Below are positions 35,643 through 44,257 of a stretch of 64,000 nucleotides of DNA, piece by piece; within the stretch, counting starts at the first letter, position 1, and each line of letters starts with the position of its first letter. Source of the stretch: Catalinimonas niigatensis (GTDB lineage Bacteria > Bacteroidota > Bacteroidia > Cytophagales > Cyclobacteriaceae); the NCBI RefSeq assembly GCF_030506285.1, contig NZ_CP119422.1, positions 124,001-188,000 on the forward strand, read 5' to 3'. Position numbers and translations under genes: made by a program. Below the pieces are notes generated by a model. The model worked only from the letters and a program-made list of their open reading frames with translations, did not search any database and had not been told where the DNA came from.

Positions 35643-36737
35643 TTAAATCATCATCAGTCTCCAGATACCACTGATGACAAGCAAAAGTAAAGAGGCAGGA
35701 ATAAGATATTTCCAGCAGAAAATCATCAGTTGATCCACTCTAAGCCTGGGATAAGTCCAGCGAACCCACATTTGTACCAGCACCAATATGATGGCTTTGC
35801 TGATCAGCCAGAACGTACCCCAAATATGGGCTGCCCAGCTTCCAGGAACGCCACTGGTCCATTCGGCGAGTTTCACATCTCCGATGTTGGGGAAAGGCGT
35901 GTTCCAGCTTCCTAAGAAAAGAATAGCGGCAAGAAAGCTTACCAATAGCATCATGCCATATTCGGATAGCATGATCAAAGCCCAACGGAAGCCTGAATAT
36001 TCGGTATGATATCCACCTACCAGTTCGGATTCTGATTCCGGAAGGTCAAAAGGGGCACGATTGGCTTCGGCTAGTGAGGAGATAAAAAATATGATAAAGG
36101 CAAAAAATAAGATGGGAACTCTGAATATATTCCAGGTCAATATTCCTCCTATTTCAGAGATTTGAATATCCCAGGCACTGATTCCAAAAAGATAGTTAGG
36201 CTGGTCGCTGATGGTTTTCCACCAGATTCCCTGCTGAAATGAGATCTCCTGTAGATTAAGAGACTGAGAAATCATAACCACGCAAAGAACGGTGAGGCCT
36301 AAAGGAATTTCATAAGAAATAATTTGAGCAACCGAACGTATCGCTCCAAAAAGAGAAAATTTACTGTTTGACCCCCAGCCCGCCATCAAAATACCAATGA
36401 CATCCAGAGAGACAATAGCCAGCAAGTAAAATACACCAACATTAGCCATAGATCCTGATAATGATGAGTTAAGAGGAATTACAGCAAAACCGGCAAAGAT
36501 AGCTACAAAGATGAGAGCAGGGGCGATTTTGAATAGTTTGCTATCTGCAGCTTTGGGTTTGATATCTTCTTTTTGTAAAAGCTTGAGCAGATCAGCAACC
36601 GTTTGAAATATGCCATAAAAACCTACCTCCATTGGTCCATACCGATCTTGTATAAATGCCGAAATTTTTCGCTCGGCATAAACCGCAAAAACTGTATAAG
36701 TTAAGATCAGGGGTAAAAAGATAAGAAAGGTTTCCAT
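35643..36737 (-). CDS. nuoH: NADH-quinone oxidoreductase subunit H
   Basis: Three hundred and sixty-four residues with about eight membrane helices. Diagnostic stretches are AERKISAFIQDRYGPMEVG near the N-terminus and EANRAPFDLPESESELVGG followed by YHTEYSGFRWA, which forms part of the quinone channel of complex I. NuoH couples quinone reduction to proton pumping in the membrane arm. Normally it sits inside a nuo operon beside nuoG and nuoI; here the neighbours are an EamA transporter and a baeRF-like gene, so the complex I genes are dispersed in this genome or the locus has been rearranged. No defect is visible in the sequence. Confidence 0.95.
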   Translation of the reverse strand: METFLIFLPLILTYTVFAVYAERKISAFIQDRYGPMEVGFYGIFQTVADLLKLLQKEDIKPKAADSKLFKIAPALIFVAIFAGFAVIPLNSSLSGSMANVGVFYLLAIVSLDVIGILMAGWGSNSKFSLFGAIRSVAQIISYEIPLGLTVLCVVMISQSLNLQEISFQQGIWWKTISDQPNYLFGISAWDIQISEIGGILTWNIFRVPILFFAFIIFFISSLAEANRAPFDLPESESELVGGYHTEYSGFRWALIMLSEYGMMLLVSFLAAILFLGSWNTPFPNIGDVKLAEWTSGVPGSWAAHIWGTFWLISKAIILVLVQMWVRWTYPRLRVDQLMIFCWKYLIPASLLLLVISGIWRLMMI

Positions 36738-37037
36738 GAACTAAAGCTGGTTTGAAGCGCATCTTTTGAAATGCAAATTAATATGCGCAATTGCCTAATC
36801 CAATGATCCATTAGCTTAAGCCCGTATTTTATTTGTAAAATGAATCATCAGGCAGGATAGAAGGAGTAATTACCTTATGATAGGTATGTCACTTTTTAGA
36901 AAAACACATTTATTATATTGAGATAGTAAAGAGATTATATGATGCATATGTCTATTTTTACAACATTACACCCAAACATTAGATTGAGAAAGAGGTTAAA
37001 TATCCATATACTTTTGCAACTAATTAAATTTTTTGAT
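36738..37037. other. divergent promoter region between nuoH and the baeRF-like gene
   Basis: About 300 bases. An ATG at 36939 opens the reading frame of the next gene 33 codons early, but that extension (rich in His, Asn and Leu) is not family-like and I treat it as leader. No hairpin or repeat is evident. Confidence 0.4.
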
Positions 37038-38210
37038 ATGGACGTTCTGAGCAAAGAAAAACTTGAGCAGCTGGCTGGTTTTCAAGGCACAAACTGTGTT
37101 AGTATTTATATTCCCACACATAAGAGAGGAAAAGAAGTAAATGAGCAGAAAGATGCTAAGCTTTTAAAGAATCATTTTCAGGCCATCAAGAACCAGATCA
37201 AGGATACTAAAAATATTGCGGAGCAAACTGTGGTAAATTATCTAAAACCTCTCCTTGATCTCATTGAAGATGCAGAATTCTGGCGGCACCAATCACAGGG
37301 GTTAGCAGTCTTTTTGGGAGAAAACTTTTTTGAACATTACAAACTACCCTACAACGTAGATGAATACAGCATGTTGGGCAATGGTTTTCATTTAGACCAA
37401 CTTTTACCTGCTTATCAGCAATATGATGATCGGTATTATATTCTGGCACTTAGCTTGGGTAAAGTTCGCCTTTTTGAGGCTGCGCCACATAACATTGAAG
37501 AGATTGATTTGCCCGAGAGAGTTCCTCAGGGTACCAATGATGCACTCAGCTATTATGATTTTGAGAAGAGTCTCCAACATCATTCTTCCTCGCCATCCGG
37601 AGGAAGTCAAAATCCTATTTATCACGGACAGGGCGGTGAAGGTGGTTTTAATGAAGCTTATGTCAAAGAATATTTCCGTCACTTAGATGATGCTCTTCAG
37701 CCTATTATTAAAGACAAAAGCAGGCCGGTGGTACTAGCCAGTGTAGACTATTTACATCCGATTTTTAAAGAAACGAATAAATCTTTTAATCTTCATAAAG
37801 ATGGTTTGACTGGAAATTTTGACAGGGTAGGGGTACATGAAATCCATAAGGAAAGTCTGGAAATTATGCGTCCGCAAAATGAATCATTGCGTGAAAAATC
37901 CCATGAGAAATACCAGGAGATGGCTGGTACGGGAATGGCTTCTTATCAGATAGATGACATTGCCCCGGCGGCTTTAAATGGTCGGATTGATACACTTTTT
38001 GTGGTAAAAGGAACCCATAAGTGGGGTGTTATTGATCGTGAAAAGAATACCGTAATCCTCCATGAGGAAAAAAAGGAAAATGATAAAGATCTGGTTAGCA
38101 AAGCGGCAGTAGATACGATACTCAATGGAGGCAATACTTACTTTGTAGACAGAGAACAACTGCCGGAAAATGTAGAAGACGCTGAGATCGCTGCAGTTTT
38201 TTGCTGGTAG
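37038..38210 (+). CDS. baeRF-like protein (bacterial relative of archaeo-eukaryotic release factor 1)
   Basis: Starting at MDVLSKEKLEQLAGF (37038) the protein has 390 residues. The segment CVSIYIPTHKRGKEV, then AEFWRHQSQGLAVFLGENFF and YYILALSLGKVRLFEA, match the pattern I know for the baeRF family 3 group. The central IYHGQGGEGGFNEAYVKEYF and PVVLASVDYLHPIFKETNKSF segments agree, as does the late GRIDTLFVVKG with a redox-like or structural C-terminus. The family shares the eRF1 fold and has been proposed to act in ribosome rescue or stress at the ribosome; function is unproven. The GroES-like gene follows after a terminator, so the two are separate units. Confidence 0.78.
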   Translation: MDVLSKEKLEQLAGFQGTNCVSIYIPTHKRGKEVNEQKDAKLLKNHFQAIKNQIKDTKNIAEQTVVNYLKPLLDLIEDAEFWRHQSQGLAVFLGENFFEHYKLPYNVDEYSMLGNGFHLDQLLPAYQQYDDRYYILALSLGKVRLFEAAPHNIEEIDLPERVPQGTNDALSYYDFEKSLQHHSSSPSGGSQNPIYHGQGGEGGFNEAYVKEYFRHLDDALQPIIKDKSRPVVLASVDYLHPIFKETNKSFNLHKDGLTGNFDRVGVHEIHKESLEIMRPQNESLREKSHEKYQEMAGTGMASYQIDDIAPAALNGRIDTLFVVKGTHKWGVIDREKNTVILHEEKKENDKDLVSKAAVDTILNGGNTYFVDREQLPENVEDAEIAAVFCW

Positions 38211-38230
38211 CTTTTAAATTCAAAAACTTC

Positions 38231-38263
38231 AAAAAACGAAAGGTTTGACCTTTCGTTTTTTTT
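38231..38263 (+). terminator. rho-independent terminator after the baeRF-like gene
   Basis: Perfect 13-bp stem (AAAAAACGAAAGG at 38231–38243 with 38249–38261), loop TTTGA, ending in a T-run. It starts 20 bases after the stop codon at 38210. The A-run on the left arm could make it work in both directions, but no minus-strand gene ends here. Confidence 0.88.
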
Positions 38264-38344
38264 ATGTCATTATGGCAGAGCGAATATTACGGGCATAGAT
38301 ATTGAACTTTTGTTAAAACTTGTTTTAGCTTTCAACAAAATCCC

Positions 38345-38722
38345 ATGGAATTGACTACCGACAATAAATTGAAGAAGCTCGTCATTGTAGGAGACAGGAT
38401 ACTTATTAAACCAAAAAAAGCATCTGAGAAAACCAAATCCGGGCTATATTTACCTCCCGGTGTACATGAACAGGAAAAAGTGCAATATGGATATGTGATG
38501 AAAACCGGGCCAGGGTATCCCATTCCCATGCCTGCTGATGAAGATGAGCCCTGGAAAGAACGTGAAGATCAGATCAAATATATACCCTTGCAGGCAAAAG
38601 AAGGTGATTTAGCCATTTTTCTACAGAAAGGAGCCTTTGAAGTGATGTACGAAGGTGAAAAATATTATATCGTATCCCAGGCTTCTATTCTTATGCTTGA
38701 GCGAGAAGAAGACTTTTACTAG
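38345..38722 (+). CDS. GroES-like co-chaperonin family protein
   Basis: One hundred and twenty-five residues; classical GroES is about 95. The Cpn10 pattern is clear: LVIVGDRILIKPKKASEKTK, then SGLYLPPGV, GYVMKTGPG, and near the end the equivalent of the membrane-proximal VMYEGEKYYIVSQASILMLE. An insert of about 25 residues with many charged and Pro residues (PADEDEPWKEREDQ) replaces the short linker after the GxVxxxGPG motif. No groEL is adjacent, and it is a separate unit flanked by two strong terminators. This is therefore probably a divergent paralogue rather than the housekeeping GroES. Confidence 0.85.
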   Translation: MELTTDNKLKKLVIVGDRILIKPKKASEKTKSGLYLPPGVHEQEKVQYGYVMKTGPGYPIPMPADEDEPWKEREDQIKYIPLQAKEGDLAIFLQKGAFEVMYEGEKYYIVSQASILMLEREEDFY

Positions 38723-38735
38723 AAATGACTTACAT

Positions 38736-38776
38736 CAAAAAAGGTATTTTCATGGAGAAAATACCTTTTTTGTTTT
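38736..38776 (+). terminator. rho-independent terminator after the GroES-like gene
   Basis: Perfect 15-bp stem (38736–38750 with 38758–38772), loop CATGGAG, right arm ending in six T and G followed by TTTT. It lies 14 bases after the stop codon at 38722. Confidence 0.9.
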
Positions 38777-38841
38777 GGTCGTTACTTGCCTGTCTGCATA
38801 CCTTTTATTAACTATGACCGTTAGATTAGCACTTTAAACCC

Positions 38842-40551
38842 ATGATGATTTCAATGACCAGATTTAGCTTAATGTTTGTTGTATTACTTTTAGGGAGTGC
38901 AGTCTCGGGCATAGCACAGCAGGACCCTAATTGGGAGGAAGAAGGTGAGATTGAAGCAGCAGAAGTTGTCATTGAAAAGAGCCGTGAAATAGAGTTACCA
39001 AAAGCTAATAGAATCTTTGAAAGAGTTCCTCCTTTACCAGTGCAGGAGTCTACTATTCCCATAGAATATCGTTTTGTTGAGGTACTTCCCAGACTGCAGT
39101 CACTTAGGCCACCGATAAGAGTTCTTAAAGTTAAAGAACCGCCTTTACCTAAGCTATATCCCAATTATATTAAGGCTGGGTTCGGAAATTATATTACCCC
39201 TTATCTGGAAGTATATGCCAATAGTGCAAGAAGTGAAGACTATAGCTATGGAATCCATTTCAAACATCTCTCATCCCGTTTGGGACCGGTAGATGGTGGT
39301 AATTCCGGTAATAGCGATACACGTCTGGCGCTCAATGGAAAATATTTTACCAGTGGGCACACTCTTTTTGGAGAAGCAAGCTATCAAAGAGAGCGGTATC
39401 ATTTTTATGGTTATACCCCCGGACTTGAATTAAGCCGAGATTCTATTAAACAGCTTTTTAATACTATTTCCCTATCAGGTGGGATTGAGCGCAGTGAAGT
39501 AGATGCTGCATTTGATTATCAGCTTAAGCTCAATTACAGGCACTTAGACGATGCTTATGATGCATCTGAGAATCAGTTCGGAATCAACTTTTTAGCATCA
39601 ATGGCCATCGCTGAACAACTGGGTTTTCATCTACAGAGTGACTTTTGGGTGATGAATCGTAAAGATGTAGCTGATGTTTTTCCCAATGAACCTACTAGTC
39701 AGGATCGGAATCTGTTTCGTTTAAAACCCTACTTTAATTACCGAACCAGCACAGAACCACAGCAGGGACTGGACATTAAAGCCGGACTAAATTTAGTTTA
39801 TGAAAATGATACACTCAGCAATGCAGACAAACTGCATGTATATCCTTTTGCTCAGGCAAAGTATCATATCAGTAACTCATTTCATCTCTATGCAAGTTTA
39901 GAAGGTGAGATTGAACGTAAGTCGTTGCTGGATTTTACGAACGAAAATCCCTGGTTAAAACCTAATGTAGCTGTTTTTCATACCAACAAAAACTTCGGAT
40001 TTGGAGGTGGCATTGCAGGTAAAGTCAATAGTATGCTGGGATTCAATGCTGGTTTTTCGGCAAATAATTACAAAAACCTATACTTTTTTGCTAATAGTGC
40101 TTCAGATTCTGCAAAATTTGACATCCTTTATGATACAGGAAATGTTTTTGTTTTTAATCTGCATGGAGAAGTAAACATCTATAGCCAGGATCGTTTTCGT
40201 ACTACCATCAGAGGAGATTATTTTGCATATGACATGGATGAATTAGCAAAGCCCTGGCATCGCCCAACAGTAAAAATGAGCTTACTAAGCTCGTATAACA
40301 TTTATGATAAATTCTTATTAAATGCCGAATTATTGGTAATGGGAGGTCTGGAAGGCATCAATCTGGCATCAGGGACGCAAAAAGAATTAGGTACTATTGC
40401 AGATCTGAGCTTTAAAGCAGATTATTTGTTTTCACCTAGATTTTCTACTTTTTTGCAATTAAAAAATATATTAGCCCAAAATTATGAGAGATATCTCAAC
40501 TACCCTTCACGGGGAATTATGGTAATGGCGGGTATTACATACAGCTTTTAA
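38842..40551 (+). CDS. outer-membrane beta-barrel protein (TonB-receptor-like), no plug domain seen
   Basis: Five hundred and sixty-nine residues with an N-terminal signal peptide (hydrophobic FSLMFVVLLLGSAVSGIAQQ, cleavage probably after AQQ or IAQ). A Glu/Pro-rich periplasmic stretch follows to about residue 105 (PPLPVQESTIPIEYRFVEVL). After that come alternating aromatic and polar beta-strands to a C-terminal strand ending MVMAGITYSF, the classic terminal Phe of outer-membrane barrels. I cannot see a TonB plug domain, so it is a barrel of unclear transport function. It heads the cluster of SPOR, ExbB, ExbD and TonB-like genes, 128 bases before the next gene. Confidence 0.82.
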   Translation: MMISMTRFSLMFVVLLLGSAVSGIAQQDPNWEEEGEIEAAEVVIEKSREIELPKANRIFERVPPLPVQESTIPIEYRFVEVLPRLQSLRPPIRVLKVKEPPLPKLYPNYIKAGFGNYITPYLEVYANSARSEDYSYGIHFKHLSSRLGPVDGGNSGNSDTRLALNGKYFTSGHTLFGEASYQRERYHFYGYTPGLELSRDSIKQLFNTISLSGGIERSEVDAAFDYQLKLNYRHLDDAYDASENQFGINFLASMAIAEQLGFHLQSDFWVMNRKDVADVFPNEPTSQDRNLFRLKPYFNYRTSTEPQQGLDIKAGLNLVYENDTLSNADKLHVYPFAQAKYHISNSFHLYASLEGEIERKSLLDFTNENPWLKPNVAVFHTNKNFGFGGGIAGKVNSMLGFNAGFSANNYKNLYFFANSASDSAKFDILYDTGNVFVFNLHGEVNIYSQDRFRTTIRGDYFAYDMDELAKPWHRPTVKMSLLSSYNIYDKFLLNAELLVMGGLEGINLASGTQKELGTIADLSFKADYLFSPRFSTFLQLKNILAQNYERYLNYPSRGIMVMAGITYSF

Positions 40552-40679
40552 TTTATTAAACCTGCTATTTATATTAATTTATCATATCTACGTAATTAAT
40601 TATTAATAATTTGCGTGTGATTTTGAAAATACTGCATTAAATCGCATTAATAATTAATACTCACAAAGTAATTTGCATA

Positions 40680-41309
40680 ATGGAAGACAATGAAAGAAAG
40701 TCTTACAATGAGGAAGATCAAGATGACTTTGGTTTACCGGAAGTAGAATACAGTCCACTTGATCGTGAAGATGAGATTCCTCCCGTGTATGAGCAGCCTC
40801 ATTATTATAGGGGTGAGGAAGAAGAAAACAGTAAATCCAAGGGTCTAATTATTTTTGGTATACTAAGTGTAGTACTGATAGCCGGACTATGCATTTACTT
40901 ATTTCTGTTTGGAGGGATGGAGCAGGTGAGTAAATGGCTGGCTGATGAACCTGCACCACCGGTTTATGTAGAACCGGAACCAGAGCCCATACCTGAAGTT
41001 GTGGAAGAGGTTACTCCTGAACCAGAAATCAATCCTCTCGCTCCTTATAGTGATGTCACTACAATTTCAGAACCCACTGGTCGTTCATACATCGTCATTG
41101 GAAGTTTTGTAGATGAAGACCTGGCGCTGGATTTTAGTAATAAAATGATTGAACAGGGAATAGGTGTAAAAATACTTGCTCCCACCGGCAGGGCACCCCT
41201 TATGCATAGGGTGGCAGTCGCAGACTTCGCGGATTTCAGCGAAGCAATGAGTGATTTAGAACTATTCCGCAATAACTATGGTGAAAATACCTGGGTTCTT
41301 AAATACTGA
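40680..41309 (+). CDS. membrane-anchored SPOR-domain protein
   Basis: Two hundred and nine residues. An acidic cytoplasmic N-terminus of about 52 residues is followed by one membrane helix (about 55–78, GLIIFGILSVVLIAGLCIYL), a Pro/Glu-rich periplasmic linker, and a C-terminal SPOR domain (SYIVIGSFVDEDLALDFSNK, ending in HRVAVADFADFSEAMSDLEL). SPOR domains bind denuded peptidoglycan at the division site, so the protein may link the envelope cluster to the cell wall. The stop codon is 1 base before the ExbB start, implying translational coupling. Confidence 0.9.
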   Translation: MEDNERKSYNEEDQDDFGLPEVEYSPLDREDEIPPVYEQPHYYRGEEEENSKSKGLIIFGILSVVLIAGLCIYLFLFGGMEQVSKWLADEPAPPVYVEPEPEPIPEVVEEVTPEPEINPLAPYSDVTTISEPTGRSYIVIGSFVDEDLALDFSNKMIEQGIGVKILAPTGRAPLMHRVAVADFADFSEAMSDLELFRNNYGENTWVLKY

Positions 41310-41310
41310 T

Positions 41311-41988
41311 ATGTTATTACTTCAAATTCAAACAGAGCTGGATACTGCTGCCCTAGATACTAGTGCTGAGGCATTTACCGTTTGGGACTTACTTTTAAAG
41401 GGTGGGTATGTGATGATACCTCTATTTTTGTTGTCAATACTTGCCGTCTATATATTTGTAGAGAGAGTGCTGACTATCAAAAAAGCTTCCAAGGTACCTG
41501 AACAATTTACTGATAAAATTAAAAATCTTGTATCCGTCGGTGACATTAATTCTGCCAGAATGATCTGTTCTCAAACTGACTCTCCCATCGCACGTATGAT
41601 TGAAAAGGGGATAAGCCGTATCGGAAGTCCACTTAAAACTATTGAAGCTTCTATTGAGAATGTTGGTAAAATAGAATTATACCGTCTTGAAAAGAATCTT
41701 AACTTACTGGCAACCATTAGTGGAGCAGCTCCTATGATTGGATTTTTAGGTACAGTAACCGGGATGATACAAGCATTCATTGCTATTGCACAAGAAGAAG
41801 GTAATGTAAGTCCAAGATTGCTTTCTACGGGAATTTACGAAGCCATGATTACTACAGCAGGGGGATTAGCAGTGGGAATTATTGCTTATCTGGGCTATAA
41901 TTATCTGGTATCACAGGTAAGTAAAGTAGTCCATAAGATGGAGTATACCTCCATTGAATTTATTGATCTTTTACAGGAACCAAGATAA
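41311..41988 (+). CDS. ExbB/TolQ-type proton-channel protein
   Basis: From MLLLQIQTELDTA (41311) it has 225 residues; an earlier ATG at 41278 overlaps the upstream SPOR gene by 32 bases and is less likely. Three membrane helices are seen: MIPLFLLSILAVYIFVERVL, the long APMIGFLGTVTGMIQAFIAI motif, and the GGLAVGIIAYLGYNYLV helix. The conserved TM2/TM3 signature (GLLGTVxGM-like) matches MotA/TolQ/ExbB. Together with ExbD and a TonB/TolA-like protein it forms a proton-driven motor in the inner membrane. Whether it serves the Tol-Pal or the Ton system cannot be decided from sequence. Confidence 0.93.
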   Translation: MLLLQIQTELDTAALDTSAEAFTVWDLLLKGGYVMIPLFLLSILAVYIFVERVLTIKKASKVPEQFTDKIKNLVSVGDINSARMICSQTDSPIARMIEKGISRIGSPLKTIEASIENVGKIELYRLEKNLNLLATISGAAPMIGFLGTVTGMIQAFIAIAQEEGNVSPRLLSTGIYEAMITTAGGLAVGIIAYLGYNYLVSQVSKVVHKMEYTSIEFIDLLQEPR

Positions 41989-41996
41989 CTTTTTGT

Positions 41997-42389
41997 ATGA
42001 ACCTTGAATCAAAACATAAAATAGAAACCTCATTCAACTTTTCATCAATAGCCGATATCATCTTTCTACTATTGATATTTTTTATGCTGACCTCTTCTTT
42101 CGTTACCCCTTCCGGACTTCCTGTGAATTTGCCCTCGAGCCAGTCCTCATCAATTGTGATGCAGAAAGTGAATGTAACAATTACTCCTGATCTCAAGTTT
42201 TATGTTAACGATAAGCTTGTTCCGGTAGATCAGCTTAATACTATACTGGCTAATAGTCTTTCAAACAGTGAACAAGGGGTAGTAGTACTTAATGTTGACA
42301 AATCTGTACCGGTGGAGCATCTGGTCAAAGTAGCGGGAATTGCCACTGCTTTAAATGCTAAAGTTTCTATTGCAACAAAACCAGAATAG
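41997..42389 (+). CDS. ExbD/TolR-type protein
   Basis: One hundred and thirty residues. A short cytoplasmic N-terminus leads into one membrane helix carrying the essential Asp (SIADIIFLLLIFFMLTSSF). A periplasmic domain follows with the family pattern VNLPSS, VNVTITPDLKFYVNDKLV and VVLNVDKSVPVEHLVKVAG. It is the proton-binding partner of the ExbB-like protein, whose gene ends 8 bases upstream. Confidence 0.93.
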   Translation: MNLESKHKIETSFNFSSIADIIFLLLIFFMLTSSFVTPSGLPVNLPSSQSSSIVMQKVNVTITPDLKFYVNDKLVPVDQLNTILANSLSNSEQGVVVLNVDKSVPVEHLVKVAGIATALNAKVSIATKPE

Positions 42390-42431
42390 AATTATCCTGA
42401 TACAGCTTTTGTTACAAACAAAAGACAAAAA

Positions 42432-43244
42432 ATGGCTGCTGAAAAAGAAAAAGAATATCGTAAAATAGGATTGACAGTGACAATTGCTGTTCACGCATTG
42501 GCCTTCTTGTTATTTTTTTTCATGCTTGCCTGGCGTGAACCCGACCCCCCGCTACCTGAATATGGAATTGAGCTTAATTTTGGCTTAGACAATACTGGTT
42601 CAGGGCAGGCACCTCAACCCAAGCCTACTGCTGTGGTAGAAAAAGTGCAGGAAGAGGAAATTCAGGAAGCAGAAGTGGAAGAGGTGGCAGAGACAAAACC
42701 TGCTGAAGTAGTAGAAGAAGTAAAACCAGCAGAGACAGTAACTCAACCGGAACCAAGTCCGGATGTGATTGAGAAAGTGCCTGAGAGCAGAACAGAAGTG
42801 GTAAAAGAAACAAAGAAAGAAGCTGAACAACCCAGGCAACCTGTAAAAGAGACTGCTAGTCAGACTTCAGCCTCTAATGAAGGGGATGATACCAACAAGG
42901 CAGGAGACAAAGGCAAAGAACAAGGATCAGTAGATGCCAGGGCGATCTACGGAGCTAAAGGAACCAGTCAAGGTGCCTCTTTGCAAATGGAAGGGTGGAA
43001 TTGGGATTATATCCCCAGACCGGAAGATACTTCTAATGAAAATGGGAAGATAGTATTCCAGATTACTATTGATAATCAAGGGGAGGTTATAGGTGTGAGA
43101 ACATTAGAGAAAACAGTGAGTCCGGAAATTGAGAGACTTTATCAGGAAGCAATAGAAAGAGTTACTTTCAGTCGTACAGCTGATAATATCAGGCCAGCAG
43201 CAATGTCTACAGGAAAAATAACCTTCATCATTAAGTCAAAATAA
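42432..43244 (+). CDS. TonB/TolA-like energy transducer
   Basis: Two hundred and seventy residues: one N-terminal helix (about 13–32, TVTIAVHALAFLLFFFMLAW), a long Glu/Lys/Pro-rich periplasmic spacer to about residue 165 with VE and KPAE repeats, and a C-terminal domain of TonB fold (NGKIVFQITIDNQGEVIGVR, then RTADNIRPAAMSTGKITFII). It couples the motor in the inner membrane to an outer-membrane partner. The N-terminal GIELNFG after the helix is typical of Bacteroidota TonB/TolA-like proteins at such loci. It is the last gene of the cluster. Confidence 0.9.
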   Translation: MAAEKEKEYRKIGLTVTIAVHALAFLLFFFMLAWREPDPPLPEYGIELNFGLDNTGSGQAPQPKPTAVVEKVQEEEIQEAEVEEVAETKPAEVVEEVKPAETVTQPEPSPDVIEKVPESRTEVVKETKKEAEQPRQPVKETASQTSASNEGDDTNKAGDKGKEQGSVDARAIYGAKGTSQGASLQMEGWNWDYIPRPEDTSNENGKIVFQITIDNQGEVIGVRTLEKTVSPEIERLYQEAIERVTFSRTADNIRPAAMSTGKITFIIKSK

Positions 43245-43401
43245 TTATTAAGAACATACTTACAAAGCAGCGATTTTTTTAACATATTTATTTTTTAGCA
43301 TATGAGTATTTTTGGCTATATTAAATAAAGTATTCTAACCACAAATTAGGATTTCTTGCCTAAAAATTTTTTTATAATCTTTGTTGCTCTTTTTTTGTTT
43401 G

Positions 43402-43439
43402 CCTATATATAGGTAAGCTTAACTATAATTTCAATTATA
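43402..43439. promoter_or_regulatory. two palindromes directly upstream of the LuxR-type regulator gene
   Basis: CCTATATATAGG at 43402–43413 is a perfect 12-base palindrome. TATAATT-TC-AATTATA at 43424–43439 is a perfect 7+7 inverted repeat with a 2-base centre, ending 9 bases before the ATG at 43448. Their symmetry suits a dimeric LuxR/NarL-type protein, so autoregulation is possible, but AT-rich DNA makes such sites more common by chance. Confidence 0.4.
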
Positions 43440-43447
43440 ACTACCGA

Positions 43448-44101
43448 ATGAATAAATATAAAGTAGTTCTGGCAGATGATCACGCCATCCTTACTGAAGG
43501 AACTTCGTCTATACTTGCAGGGTATGATTTCATAGAATTAGTAGGAATTGCTTCTGATGGAGAGGAAGCAAATAGATTGGTCGAAACGCAAGAGCCAGAT
43601 GTTTTGGTATCAGATATCAGCATGCCAGGTAAATCAATTTTTGATATATCAGATGATATCAGGAAAAAGGGATTAAAGACAAAAATACTGGTGTTCACCA
43701 TGCATGAATCACCAGACTATGTGTATAAAGCCCTGAATAGTAATATATCCGGGTACATAACTAAAAACGCTGAAAAAGAAGAATTGGTGAAAGCTATCCA
43801 AACACTTGCGGAAGGTGATGAATACTATAGCCAGCCCATCACTCAAATCATCGTAAAGGGATTTAAAAATCGCAAACAGAAAGATACCGATAATCAAAAT
43901 CCTCTGAACGTACTATCCAAAAGAGAAAAAGAAGTACTCTTGTTGTTGATTGAGGGATACAATTCCAAACAAATTGCTGAAAAACTTTTTCTCAGCGAAC
44001 GTACAGTATCTAACCATCGTGCGAATATGCTACAGAAATGCAAAGTCAATAATACCGTGGAGTTGGTGAAGCTTTACCTTGACAATGTGAATAAGTGGTA
44101 A
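43448..44101 (+). CDS. NarL/FixJ-type response regulator (receiver + LuxR helix-turn-helix)
   Basis: Two hundred and seventeen residues. Receiver residues: acidic pair Asp10/Asp11 (LADDHAI), phosphoacceptor Asp56 (VSDISMPGKS), Thr84 (VFTMHES) and Lys106 (YITKNAEK), all intact. The LuxR helix-turn-helix is at about residues 150–215 (LSKREKEVLLLLIEGYNSK, then AEKLFLSERTVSNHRANML). It is a two-component transcription regulator; no sensor kinase is adjacent. Two palindromes precede it and may be its own targets. Confidence 0.95.
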   Translation: MNKYKVVLADDHAILTEGTSSILAGYDFIELVGIASDGEEANRLVETQEPDVLVSDISMPGKSIFDISDDIRKKGLKTKILVFTMHESPDYVYKALNSNISGYITKNAEKEELVKAIQTLAEGDEYYSQPITQIIVKGFKNRKQKDTDNQNPLNVLSKREKEVLLLLIEGYNSKQIAEKLFLSERTVSNHRANMLQKCKVNNTVELVKLYLDNVNKW

Positions 44102-44257
44102 GGAGGCTATAAGTGCTTATACTATTATTCATATTGGTAATATGTAAATTGATTCTGGAGCTATTATTTATGATGCGATCTTACACTTGCCTTTTTTTTA
44201 TCACAAAATCAGATTAATACTCTTTTAAATGGCTATTATTTGGGAAAATAATAGTAG

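Noticed and set aside
42600-42839. Minus-strand Leu/Phe/Cys-rich frames opposite the TonB-like spacer
   Set aside because: They are the antisense shadow of the Glu/Lys-rich repeat spacer, which produces long hydrophobic frames by codon bias.
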